Part shown: piece by piece, positions 8,605 through 15,941 of the stretch | How the letters are laid out: the number at the start of each line of letters is the position of its first letter | Numbering within the stretch: position 1 is the first letter of the stretch | Assembly: GCF_019039055.1 (NCBI RefSeq) | Contig: NZ_JAHOPB010000001.1 | Location: forward strand, 3,694,001 to 3,758,000 | DNA: 64,000 nt | Source: Reyranella humidisoli | GTDB taxonomy: Bacteria; Pseudomonadota; Alphaproteobacteria; Reyranellales; Reyranellaceae | Direction of reading: 5' to 3' | The notes under the pieces: model-generated | The model's database searches: none | What the model saw: the letters and a program-made list of their open reading frames with translations, nothing else | What the model was told of the DNA's origin: nothing | Program-made: the position numbers and the translations under genes

Positions 8605-9765
8605 CTACTGCCGCTCCGCCCAGCCGATCATCCTGCCGATGAAGGCGTCGCAGGCATCCATCTGCGACTTCGCGACGAACTCGTTGGGCTGGTGGGCCTG
8701 CGAGATGTCGCCGGGGCCGCAGATCACGGTCGGGATGCCGTGGCTGCGGAAGATACCGGCCTCCGTGCCGTAGGGCACGGCGTAGGTGCGGTTGCCGCCG
8801 GTCCACTGCAGTGCCAGCTTGGCGGCTTCCTCGTTCTCCTGCGGCATCAGCCCCGGCACGAACGAACGCCGCTTCAGCTTGATGTCGGCGTCGGGATGCT
8901 TGGCCTTCATCTTCGGCAGCAGCAGTTCGGCGACATAGGCCTCGGCGCGGCGTTGCACCTCCCAGGGATCGTCGCCGGGCAGGGTGCGGTAGCCCCAGTT
9001 CAGCGTGCATTCGCGGGCCAGGATGTTGCCCGCGGTGCCGCCGGTCACGATGCCGACGTTGATCGTGGTGTGACCGGGCACGGTGTCGATGTCGGTGCGC
9101 GTGCGGCCGGCCAACTCGACCTGCAGCTCGTTCAGCCAGTGGATGAAGTCGCCGGCGAAGTGGATGGCGCTGACGCCGAGATGCGTCATGGAGGAGTGGG
9201 CCTCGACGCCGGTGAAGGTGGCGACGATGCCGCCGCCGGCATTCTGGGCGTTGACCACGCCCATCATGGTCGGCTCGCCGACGATGACGGCCTGCGGGCG
9301 AGGCACGTTGCCGACCAGTTTCTCGACCAGCGAGTGGGCTCCGAGACAGCCGATCTCCTCGTCGTAGCTGAAGGCGAAGTGCATCGGCACCTTGAGCTTG
9401 GCCTTCTTGAGTGCCGGCACGTGGGCCAGGCAGGCGGCGATGAAGCCCTTCATGTCGCAGGTCCCGCGGCCATAGAGATTGCCGTCGGCCTTCTCCGTCA
9501 GGGTCCAGGGATCGGTGTCCCAGGGCTGGCCGTCGACCGGCACGACGTCGGTATGGCCGGACAGGACGATGCCGCCCGCGGCGTCGGGGCCGACCGAGGC
9601 AAACAGGTTGGCCTTGGTGCCTTCCTCGTTCGGAACCAGGGTGCTGCGGATCCCGTGCTCATCCAGGTACCCCTGGATGTACTTGATCAGGTCGAGGTTG
9701 GAATTGCGCGAGGTCGTGTCGAACGCGACCAGGCGCTGGAGCATGTCGATGGAGGCAGAGGTCAT
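8605..9765 (-). CDS. argE: Acetylornithine deacetylase (ArgE-type M20 peptidase)
   Basis: A 386-residue M20 metallohydrolase when started at ATG 9765; the frame can be opened at TTG 9801 but homologues begin near MLQRLVAFDTTSRNSNL. Di-zinc ligands and catalytic acid are visible: SGHTDVVPVD (His71, Asp73), GRGTCDMKGF (Asp104), SYDEEIGCLGA (Glu136/137) and GEPT. The dimerisation lid contains GVEAHSSMTHLG. The ArgE-like wording predicts removal of the acetyl group from N2-acetylornithine in arginine synthesis; M20 enzymes acting on other N-acyl amino acids cannot be excluded because no arg genes are adjacent. Confidence 0.85.
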   Translation of the reverse strand: MTSASIDMLQRLVAFDTTSRNSNLDLIKYIQGYLDEHGIRSTLVPNEEGTKANLFASVGPDAAGGIVLSGHTDVVPVDGQPWDTDPWTLTEKADGNLYGRGTCDMKGFIAACLAHVPALKKAKLKVPMHFAFSYDEEIGCLGAHSLVEKLVGNVPRPQAVIVGEPTMMGVVNAQNAGGGIVATFTGVEAHSSMTHLGVSAIHFAGDFIHWLNELQVELAGRTRTDIDTVPGHTTINVGIVTGGTAGNILARECTLNWGYRTLPGDDPWEVQRRAEAYVAELLLPKMKAKHPDADIKLKRRSFVPGLMPQENEEAAKLALQWTGGNRTYAVPYGTEAGIFRSHGIPTVICGPGDISQAHQPNEFVAKSQMDACDAFIGRMIGWAERQ

Positions 9766-9835
9766 GGCAGGAGCGTCGCACGCTTCAGGCCAATGCGCCA
9801 AGAGGCTGTAAATACTTGCGAAATCGCACTGTCGT

Positions 9836-9864
9836 TTGACACCCCCGGATGCCGCCGCTAGAAC
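9836..9864 (+). promoter_or_regulatory. Sigma-70-type promoter of the tRNA-Ser gene
   Basis: TTGACA (9836-9841), a 17-base spacer and TAGAAC (9859-9864) match the housekeeping -35/-10 layout. The tRNA starts about 50 bases downstream of the -10 element. Confidence 0.65.
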
Positions 9865-9914
9865 CGCCCGGCATCCGTCGTGGGTTATGGTCGCCGGGGT
9901 CTTAACGGGTCTGC

Positions 9915-10004
9915 GGAGGGGTGGCCGAGTGGCCGAAGGCGGCGGTTTGCTAAACCGTTATAGGGAGATAATCCCTATCGTGGGTTCGAATCCCATCCCC
10001 TCCG
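9915..10004 (+). tRNA. tRNA-Ser (anticodon GCU)
   Basis: A 90-base class II tRNA. The acceptor arms GGAGGGG and CCCCTCC pair, the anticodon loop TTGCTAA (9947-9953) carries GCT at 9949-9951, a long variable arm (TAGGGAGATAATCCCTA) follows, and the T arm is GGGTTCGAATCCC. A discriminator G is followed by an encoded CCA (10005-10007). It reads AGC/AGU serine codons. tRNA-Ser genes are common integration sites, and an imperfect copy of this 3' end occurs at 32.03 kb. Confidence 0.97.
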
Positions 10005-10055
10005 CCATTACCTCCCGAGACAACTGTCTGCGGGCCCAGTCGAGAGTGCGGAAAC
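9993..10055 (+). repeat. tRNA-Ser 3' end and flank, left copy of an att-like repeat
   Basis: The last bases of the tRNA-Ser gene plus about 50 bases of flank recur at 32027-32092. The first 21 bases differ at two positions (CCATCCCCTCCGCCATTACC here). By eye the whole stretch is about four-fifths identical, with three gapped bases. The arrangement fits an island inserted at the tRNA 3' end, or an ancient duplication. Confidence 0.5.
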
Positions 10056-10095
10056 GCCCGGTGGCGAGGATGACCCTTGGGAGTGGGTCACTTTC

Positions 10096-12378
10096 ATGAG
10101 CGACATCAGGTCAGAAATGACAGGGACCGATCCGGAGGTCGATTTCGTGGCGCTGCCGATCGGCGCCCAGATCGGGCGCTACGAAGTGCTTTCGGTCCTT
10201 GGCCAGGGCGGCTTCGGCATCACCTACCGGGCGCGAGACGTCCAGCTCGACCGCGAAGTCGCCATCAAGGAGTATCTGCCGACCGCGCTGGCGGTGCGCC
10301 AGAACGGCATCACCGTGATGCCGCGTTCGACCAAGGTGGCAGAGGATTTCTCCTGGGGGCGGGATCGCTTCGTCGCCGAGGGGCGCGTCATGGCGACCCT
10401 GCATCGCGCGCCAGGCATCGTCCGCGTCTACGACTTCCTCGAAATCAACGGCACCGCCTATATCGTCATGGAGATGCTCCACGGCGATACGCTCGAAGGG
10501 CTTATCAAGAAGAACGGCCGGCTGGATCCACCGGCGATCGACCGCATCCTGTGGCCGCTGCTCGACGGTCTCGAGCAGGTCCACAATGCCGGCTTTCTCC
10601 ATCGCGACATCAAGCCGGCCAACATCCTGCTCGATGCGACCGGCAATCCAACCCTGATCGATTTCGGCGCCTCGCGCGCGGCGATGGTCGGACGCACCGT
10701 TGCGATGACGGCGATATTCACACTGGGATATGCGGCGGCCGAGCAATTCACCTCCGCCAAGCAGGGGCCTTGGACCGATATCTACGGCGTGGCGGCCACG
10801 CTCTACCACGCCATTACGGGCGTCTCGCCACCCTCGGCCTTCGAGCGCATGCTCGACGATGCCTACGAACCCGTCACGACGCGGGCACCGTCGGGCTTTT
10901 CGCCAGGACTGCTGATCGGTATCGACGCCGGCCTGGCGGTGCGCGCCACCGATCGCCCTCAGTCGATTGCGGGTTGGCGGCAGATCCTGTCGCTGACGAC
11001 GATTCCAGACGAGGCGGAGACAGTTGCCGCGGTGCGGTCGCGTTCCGACACTTCGGTGGCCAGCGTGGCAACCGGTCCGCGGCCTGCCGTGTCGCTACCG
11101 TCTTCGCCTGTCGACCCTTCACCGGCTGTCGTCGAACCCGTGGTTGGCGCCGCCGTCGCCCAGTCGGCGGCTCCGAGGAAGCGCGCGGCGCTCTACGCCG
11201 GTGCCGCGGTCGCCGCCCTCCTCGTGGCAGGCGGCGGTGGCTATTTCATGCTCGGCTCGAAGCCTGCGCCACAGATGGCTACCGCCCCCCAGGGCGTGGG
11301 CATCCAGGATCTGAAGGTCGAGGATCTCGAGCGTGCGTTGGCGGAGCGGCGTACCGCTGACGCTGCTGCGGCAGAGAAGAAGCGCTCGGAAGAAGCAGCT
11401 TCGAGAAAGGTGACAGAGGATGGAGCTTCTCAGCCGGTTGCGGAGCCTGAACTCGACAAGGCCCAGCAGGAACGTCGAAAGGCCGAGGAGGATGCGGTTA
11501 AGCTGAAGGCCGAGGCCGATGCCAAGCGTCTGGCCGAGGAGGCTCTGGCCAAGGCACAAGCAGAGCGCCAAACGGCCGACGCCGAGGCAAAGCAGAAAGC
11601 CGATGCCGAGGTAAAGCAGAAAGCCGATGCCGAGGCAGCGGCCGCCACCGACAAGAGGACAGCAGAGGCGACCGAGGCAGCACTGCGCCTCACGCCGAGC
11701 CACCGCCAATTGATTCAGGTCGCGTTGACGTCGCTCGGCTTCGATACCCGCGGAAACGACGGCGCGCTTGGGCCGCGCTCGCGTGACATGATCGCCGGCT
11801 GGCAGAGGGCTCGCAATCATTCTGTGACGGGTTTCCTGACGGGTGCGCAGCATCAGGAACTGTTGCGAGAGGGTGCGCCTGCGATCGCCAAATACAGTGA
11901 CGAGCAAAAGAAGATCGAGGACGCAAAGAAGAAATCCGACGAAGAGGCAGGAGCGAAGGTAGCGGCGGCTGCGCCACCGCCCGCAACGGTGCCGCCGGCG
12001 GTGACATCATCGTCGGCCGGGGCCATTGCACCAGCCACGGTACCCGCCGCGATCACGCGTTGGACCGGGACTGCACGGTGCGCCTACTGGCCGGGTCCGA
12101 TTCCAATAATGGTCCCAGTGACTGGCGGGCAGGGGTCCGCAACCACCACCGGCAACTTCACGGGCACTACGGTGACGGTCAACATTTCCGGAAACAGGTA
12201 TTCCGGTTCGATCAATGGTCGCCTCAGACACGGAAACCCGAAGGTACTGGTTGGCTCGTTTTCAGGTGCATTGTCAGGATCGCAAATCAGGGCCACGGCA
12301 TTCATTCGAGCGGAACAGGAGAGCCCGAAGGGGCCAAATGAATCGTCCTGCACGATTGAGTTGGACAGAGCGGGTTAG
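10096..12378 (+). CDS. Membrane Ser/Thr protein kinase with coiled coil and peptidoglycan-binding-like domain
   Basis: A 760-residue modular protein. The kinase domain (about 25-300) has the glycine loop VLGQGGFGITY, VAIK (Lys58), HRDIKPAN (169-176) and DFG (189-191), so it should be active. A Ser/Pro-rich linker leads to one transmembrane helix (about 365-387), then a highly charged Ala/Glu/Lys coiled coil (about 410-530) with a short internal repeat (DAEAKQKADAE / DAEVKQKADAE). Next comes a peptidoglycan-binding_1-like repeat (HRQLIQVALTSLGFDTRGNDGALGP and IAGWQRAR), a Pro/Ala linker, and an unrecognised Gly/Thr-rich beta-type C-terminal domain of about 100 residues. Inference: kinase in the cytosol, sensor in the periplasm, perhaps reading the cell wall. 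It is the first gene after the tRNA-Ser, at the left edge of the putative island. Confidence 0.85.
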   Translation: MSDIRSEMTGTDPEVDFVALPIGAQIGRYEVLSVLGQGGFGITYRARDVQLDREVAIKEYLPTALAVRQNGITVMPRSTKVAEDFSWGRDRFVAEGRVMATLHRAPGIVRVYDFLEINGTAYIVMEMLHGDTLEGLIKKNGRLDPPAIDRILWPLLDGLEQVHNAGFLHRDIKPANILLDATGNPTLIDFGASRAAMVGRTVAMTAIFTLGYAAAEQFTSAKQGPWTDIYGVAATLYHAITGVSPPSAFERMLDDAYEPVTTRAPSGFSPGLLIGIDAGLAVRATDRPQSIAGWRQILSLTTIPDEAETVAAVRSRSDTSVASVATGPRPAVSLPSSPVDPSPAVVEPVVGAAVAQSAAPRKRAALYAGAAVAALLVAGGGGYFMLGSKPAPQMATAPQGVGIQDLKVEDLERALAERRTADAAAAEKKRSEEAASRKVTEDGASQPVAEPELDKAQQERRKAEEDAVKLKAEADAKRLAEEALAKAQAERQTADAEAKQKADAEVKQKADAEAAAATDKRTAEATEAALRLTPSHRQLIQVALTSLGFDTRGNDGALGPRSRDMIAGWQRARNHSVTGFLTGAQHQELLREGAPAIAKYSDEQKKIEDAKKKSDEEAGAKVAAAAPPPATVPPAVTSSSAGAIAPATVPAAITRWTGTARCAYWPGPIPIMVPVTGGQGSATTTGNFTGTTVTVNISGNRYSGSINGRLRHGNPKVLVGSFSGALSGSQIRATAFIRAEQESPKGPNESSCTIELDRAG

Positions 12379-12472
12379 GGACCGTCCGAGTTCCCGATAA
12401 GCCCCCGCTGCGGTTCGTAGTCGCCCGTTCTCCTGCGGCGCCGCCGGCTTGCTCGCAGTGCCGGTGCCGTCC

Positions 12473-12527
12473 TTTGCAATTTGCAAATCCTGGAAGGATC
12501 ACCAGAGCGATCTTTGCATTTTGCAAA
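12473..12527 (+). promoter_or_regulatory. Paired palindromic upstream activator sites
   Basis: Two perfect inverted repeats with six-base arms and three-base centres: TTTGCAATTTGCAAA (12473-12487) and TTTGCATTTTGCAAA (12513-12527). Their centres are 40 bases apart, close to four helical turns, so both face the same side of the DNA. They lie 55 and 95 bases upstream of a -24/-12 promoter, the usual place for enhancer-binding-protein sites. A decayed copy with the same spacing is at 23475-23529. Confidence 0.65.
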
Positions 12528-12580
12528 GACGACGGGAGGCCGAATCCCCCTGAAAACGCGCTTTTACGTGCTTTTGCTAC

Positions 12581-12596
12581 TGGCATGGACGGTGCA
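12581..12596 (+). promoter_or_regulatory. Putative sigma-54 (-24/-12) promoter
   Basis: TGGCATGGACGGTGCA has GG and GC exactly 12 bases apart, as the RpoN consensus TGGCAC-N5-TTGCW demands, with two mismatches elsewhere. The predicted transcript would start near 12607 and give a 24-base leader to the ATG at 12631, which supports that start over the earlier in-frame ATG. Confidence 0.6.
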
Positions 12597-12630
12597 ACCC
12601 CGCGTCCCGAGCGCCAGAAAGGGACAAGCA

Positions 12631-13464
12631 ATGAACATCCGAGCGATCGCCACCGGTCTGGTAATTTGTGTGACCAGTCTTGCGTGCGCGCTGCCAGCCT
12701 GGGCACAGGCATTTCAGGTCGGCGTTCTGCCCAACCTCAGCCCGCGCGTTCTTCTCACGAACTACAGGCCGCTGCGCGATCATCTTTCGGCGGCGCTGGG
12801 CATGCCCGTCGAGATCGCGACGGCACCCGACTTCCGCACTTTTCAGGCCCGCACCGTGGCCGGGGAATACGATCTCGTGGTGACGGCGGCCAATCTGGGG
12901 CGGATCGCCCAGCAGGACGCAGGGTTGACGCTGATAGCCGGATTCGAGCCTGCGATTCCCGCCTTGCTGGTGACGCTCAAGGCTGCGCCGGCCGCTTCGA
13001 TCGAGGCGCTGCGCGGCAAGGCGCTGGCCGTGTCCAACCCGCAGTCGATGCTCGTTCTGGTCGGGAAGAACTGGCTGCGACAGCGCGGACTGTCGGCTGG
13101 CGCCGACTACGAGGTGGTCTGGACACGCAACGAGGACAGTCTCGCCCAGGTGCTGACCTCGGGAAGCGCGCCGCTGGCCATGATGAGTGCCGGTGAACTG
13201 CGTGCCATCCGGCCCGAGATCGGCGAACGTCTGTCGGTGATGGAAGAGTTTGCCAGACTGCCGAACTTCCTGCTGCTGCAAGGGCGCGCCATGCCGGCCG
13301 ATAGGGCTGCTGTGCTGAGGGCCGCTCTCATGGCATTTCCAGCAACGGATCTTGGTCGAGAGTTCACCACCCTGACGGGTGTACGAGCCATAAGCCCCGT
13401 GCCCGAAAAGGACCTGGAGACGATCGATTCGGTAACTGCCGAAACCCGCGAGCAGCTTCGTTGA
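12631..13464 (+). CDS. PhnD-like periplasmic substrate-binding protein
   Basis: A 277-residue exported protein with a Sec signal (MNIRAIATGLVICVTSLACALPAWA). The mature sequence (FQVGVLPNLSPRVLLTNYRPLRDHLSAALGMPVE in parts) follows the PhnD/phosphate-phosphite-phosphonate binding family (PF12974), with the central DLVVTAANLG and ALRGKALAVSNPQSM blocks. Start at ATG 12631 has AGAAAGGGACAAGCA before it and fits the sigma-54 promoter. No ABC permease or ATPase gene accompanies it; instead a hybrid histidine kinase follows after 28 bases. Inference: it is a sensory binding protein that presents its ligand to the kinase, as in TorT/TorS-like pairs. Ligand identity is unknown and need not contain phosphorus. 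Confidence 0.78.
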   Translation: MNIRAIATGLVICVTSLACALPAWAQAFQVGVLPNLSPRVLLTNYRPLRDHLSAALGMPVEIATAPDFRTFQARTVAGEYDLVVTAANLGRIAQQDAGLTLIAGFEPAIPALLVTLKAAPAASIEALRGKALAVSNPQSMLVLVGKNWLRQRGLSAGADYEVVWTRNEDSLAQVLTSGSAPLAMMSAGELRAIRPEIGERLSVMEEFARLPNFLLLQGRAMPADRAAVLRAALMAFPATDLGREFTTLTGVRAISPVPEKDLETIDSVTAETREQLR

Positions 13465-13492
13465 TCTCGCGGGCGCCCACCGGTGCCGCGCC

Positions 13493-15385
13493 ATGCGTAC
13501 GCTGAGAGGCTGGATCGCGCGGGCTGTCGTCGGTGGGCGGCGCTGGCGTAACTCGTTTCGAGTACGCCTGTTGGTGCTTGGACTGATCACCATCACTGGC
13601 ACTGCCATCACCCTCACGTATACGCAGTCGATCCAGATGCGCGAGGCGCTGCTGGTCGAACTTCACGCCCGTGCGCGTACCGATGGGCAATTGCTCAACG
13701 CCATGTTCGCAGCGCCGCTGATCGAGCGAGACTACGCCAGTGTTGTCGACTCCGTGTCGGAAAGTGTCCGGGCCGGCAGCTTCGAGGCGCTCCTTCTGTG
13801 CGACAGCCGGGGAATGCTGATCGCGGCGGCCGGGCCGCTCTCGGACTGCAACGGGCCTTCCGTTCCCTTCAAGGGACTGCCATTACCCCAAGCCGACGGC
13901 ACCGTCCTGCAATTGTTCGAGGTGGCCCTGTCCTTCGGGCACCAGAGGCTGGGCCTCGCCCGGTTTGCCTTCTCACTGGCGGCAGTCGACCAAATCCGAC
14001 GCGAGTTGATGACGCGCGTTATCGTGATATCGAGCCTTGCGATCGCGGCCTTCATGCTGGCTTTTGCCATCGCGCAAAGTCAGGTGACCCGTCCGTTGAA
14101 CCAGCTTGTCCGGGCGGCGGAAGCAATCGGCCAGGGCGACTATTCCGTACGGCCGCGGATCACTAGCCGCACCAGTGAACTGACCATTCTCGCTTCCGCG
14201 ATCTCGCGGATGGCGACCGACATCGAGGAGCGGGTCACGGAACTGGCGCTGGCCCGCGACGCGGCAACGGCGTCCGATCGCGCAAAGTCGCTCTTCCTCG
14301 CCAATATGAGCCATGAAGTGAGAACGCCCCTCGCGGGGGTCCTCGGCATGCTGGAACTGGCCAAGCCGGGTATCACCGATCCCGCTGTTCGCAAGTACCT
14401 CGACACGGCCGAACACGCGGCCCGTCATCTGCTGACGATCGTCAACGACATTCTGGATTTCGCGCAGCTGGAGAAAGGGCGACTGGCCGTGACGTCGACT
14501 CCTTTCTCGGTCCGCGCGCTCGTTGAGTCGACGATACCGCTCGTGGCGGCAGCGGCGGAGGAGCGTGGCAACCGTATGGAGGTGCGCATCGCCGACGATG
14601 TGCCGCGGCAGATACTTGGCGACGAGGGGCGCCTGCGGCAGGTGCTTCTCAATCTGCTTTCCAATGCCGTGAAGTTCACGTCGCAAGGCACGGTGTCCGT
14701 CGAAGCCCGGACAGTTGATGCGGGACACCGACTACTTCTCACTGTGGCCGATACTGGCATCGGCATGGCGCCCGAGATGCAGCAACGCATCTTCGAGAGC
14801 TTCGTGCAGGCTGACGAAAGTATCGCCCGCCGGTTTGGGGGCACGGGGCTCGGCCTGCCGATCTGTCGCCAGCTGCTCGCGCTGATGGGGGGCAGCATCT
14901 CTGTCGAGTCGAGTCCCGGCCGAGGGTCGCTGTTCACGGTCGACCTGCCTTGCCGGCCGGTTGTCGACACGGTTCCCGCGACCGCAAGCCGGGCCACGGA
15001 CCGACCGCCGGCCGCGCGGCGGATTCTGGTCGCCGACGATGCTCCGACGATGCGGATTCTGCTCGAGGCTCTCCTGACGCGTGAAGGACACACATGCGAT
15101 CTTGTCGAGGATGGCAACGAAGCCGTGGCCGCGGTGCGGGCTAGCGACTACGACGCCGTTCTGATGGATGTGCAGATGCCACGTCTTGATGGGCTCGAGG
15201 CGACGCGGAAGATCCGCAAGGAGGAGGGGCCCCGGAGTCGCGTGCCGATCGTGTTCGTGACGGCCAGCGCGATGGCAGGCGATGAGGAGCGCTTTCTGGC
15301 GGCCGGCGGCGATGGGTACGTCAGCAAGCCGATTACACCCGAAACGCTGCGCGCGGTGCTGGCGAAGGCTCTGGCACGGCGCTGA
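13493..15385 (+). CDS. Hybrid sensor histidine kinase with C-terminal receiver
   Basis: A 630-residue membrane sensor kinase. Two transmembrane helices (about 24-44 and 174-194) flank a periplasmic domain of about 130 residues, then HAMP (196-250), HisKA with FLANMSHEVRTPLAG (His274), HATPase with LSNAVKFT, VADTGIGMA and GTGLGLPIC (390-456), and a receiver domain with DAVLMDVQMP (phosphoacceptor Asp559) and the conserved Lys near YVSKPIT. It should autophosphorylate and pass phosphate internally, then to an Hpt or response regulator not encoded here. Pairing with the upstream PhnD-like protein suggests the periplasmic domain docks that protein. There is no obvious terminator right after the gene. 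Confidence 0.9.
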   Translation: MRTLRGWIARAVVGGRRWRNSFRVRLLVLGLITITGTAITLTYTQSIQMREALLVELHARARTDGQLLNAMFAAPLIERDYASVVDSVSESVRAGSFEALLLCDSRGMLIAAAGPLSDCNGPSVPFKGLPLPQADGTVLQLFEVALSFGHQRLGLARFAFSLAAVDQIRRELMTRVIVISSLAIAAFMLAFAIAQSQVTRPLNQLVRAAEAIGQGDYSVRPRITSRTSELTILASAISRMATDIEERVTELALARDAATASDRAKSLFLANMSHEVRTPLAGVLGMLELAKPGITDPAVRKYLDTAEHAARHLLTIVNDILDFAQLEKGRLAVTSTPFSVRALVESTIPLVAAAAEERGNRMEVRIADDVPRQILGDEGRLRQVLLNLLSNAVKFTSQGTVSVEARTVDAGHRLLLTVADTGIGMAPEMQQRIFESFVQADESIARRFGGTGLGLPICRQLLALMGGSISVESSPGRGSLFTVDLPCRPVVDTVPATASRATDRPPAARRILVADDAPTMRILLEALLTREGHTCDLVEDGNEAVAAVRASDYDAVLMDVQMPRLDGLEATRKIRKEEGPRSRVPIVFVTASAMAGDEERFLAAGGDGYVSKPITPETLRAVLAKALARR

Positions 15386-15941
15386 ACCGCCTGACGGCGG
15401 TCACTGGCCGCCGCTATCGTGGTCAGTCCTTGACGACAAGTCGTTCGCGGCCCCGTTCAGAAGCAATTTCCGCTTGCCCTTGGGATGGGCCTATCGGCGC
15501 AAGGGCGAGGGTGTGCGCCTCCAAGCGCCACCATTCCCGATCGGCTCCGGGCGTTTCGGGGGTACAGGCCAGGGATTTCGAGGCTCGCCCCGATACCCCA
15601 CGGCACGGAGAAACCCTCCGCCATTCCCTGGAAGCCCAGTAAAAAGGGCATTCTTCTGGTGGGATCCACACAGGATTTCCGCACAGCCTTTGAGAACCTA
15701 TCCACAGGCCCTTGGGTCATCCTGCGGGGATCATGGCCCGTCGCCCCACGCCAGCACCTCGGAAGTCTGCCTCCCTGACGTTCGATGAATCGAAGCTCGC
15801 AATAGCCGGGCTGAAGCGCCGTATCGAGCGAGTTGACGCGTTCGACCCGCAGACTGTCATGCAGGAAAACCGGTCGACGAGACCTAGTGTGAGTACTCAC
15901 CACATCGGCCATCGAGAGCCATTGGATTCGTCCGAAAAAAG
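15386..15941. promoter_or_regulatory. 556-base intergenic region with a 12-base palindrome upstream of the lasso-type operon
   Basis: No convincing gene is present; the short open frames lack ribosome binding sites and family resemblance. The perfect palindrome GTGAGTACTCAC (15889-15900) lies 42 bases before the A-T-TE start codon and is a candidate operator. A TTGACG (15832 region) could be a -35 box, but its -10 partner is poor. The region separates the kinase gene from the biosynthetic operon and probably contains its promoter. Confidence 0.45.

Noticed and set aside
12631..13464. PhnD-like protein as the phosphite-binding PtxB of the ptxD-like gene
   Set aside because: It pairs with a histidine kinase, lacks permease and ATPase partners, and is 11 kb from the dehydrogenase; no evidence for phosphite binding.
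15660..15710. DnaA-box-like CTATCCACA and GGATCCACA near 15.7 kb, possible origin
   Set aside because: Each deviates from the consensus, only two are present, and no AT-rich unwinding region or replication gene is near.
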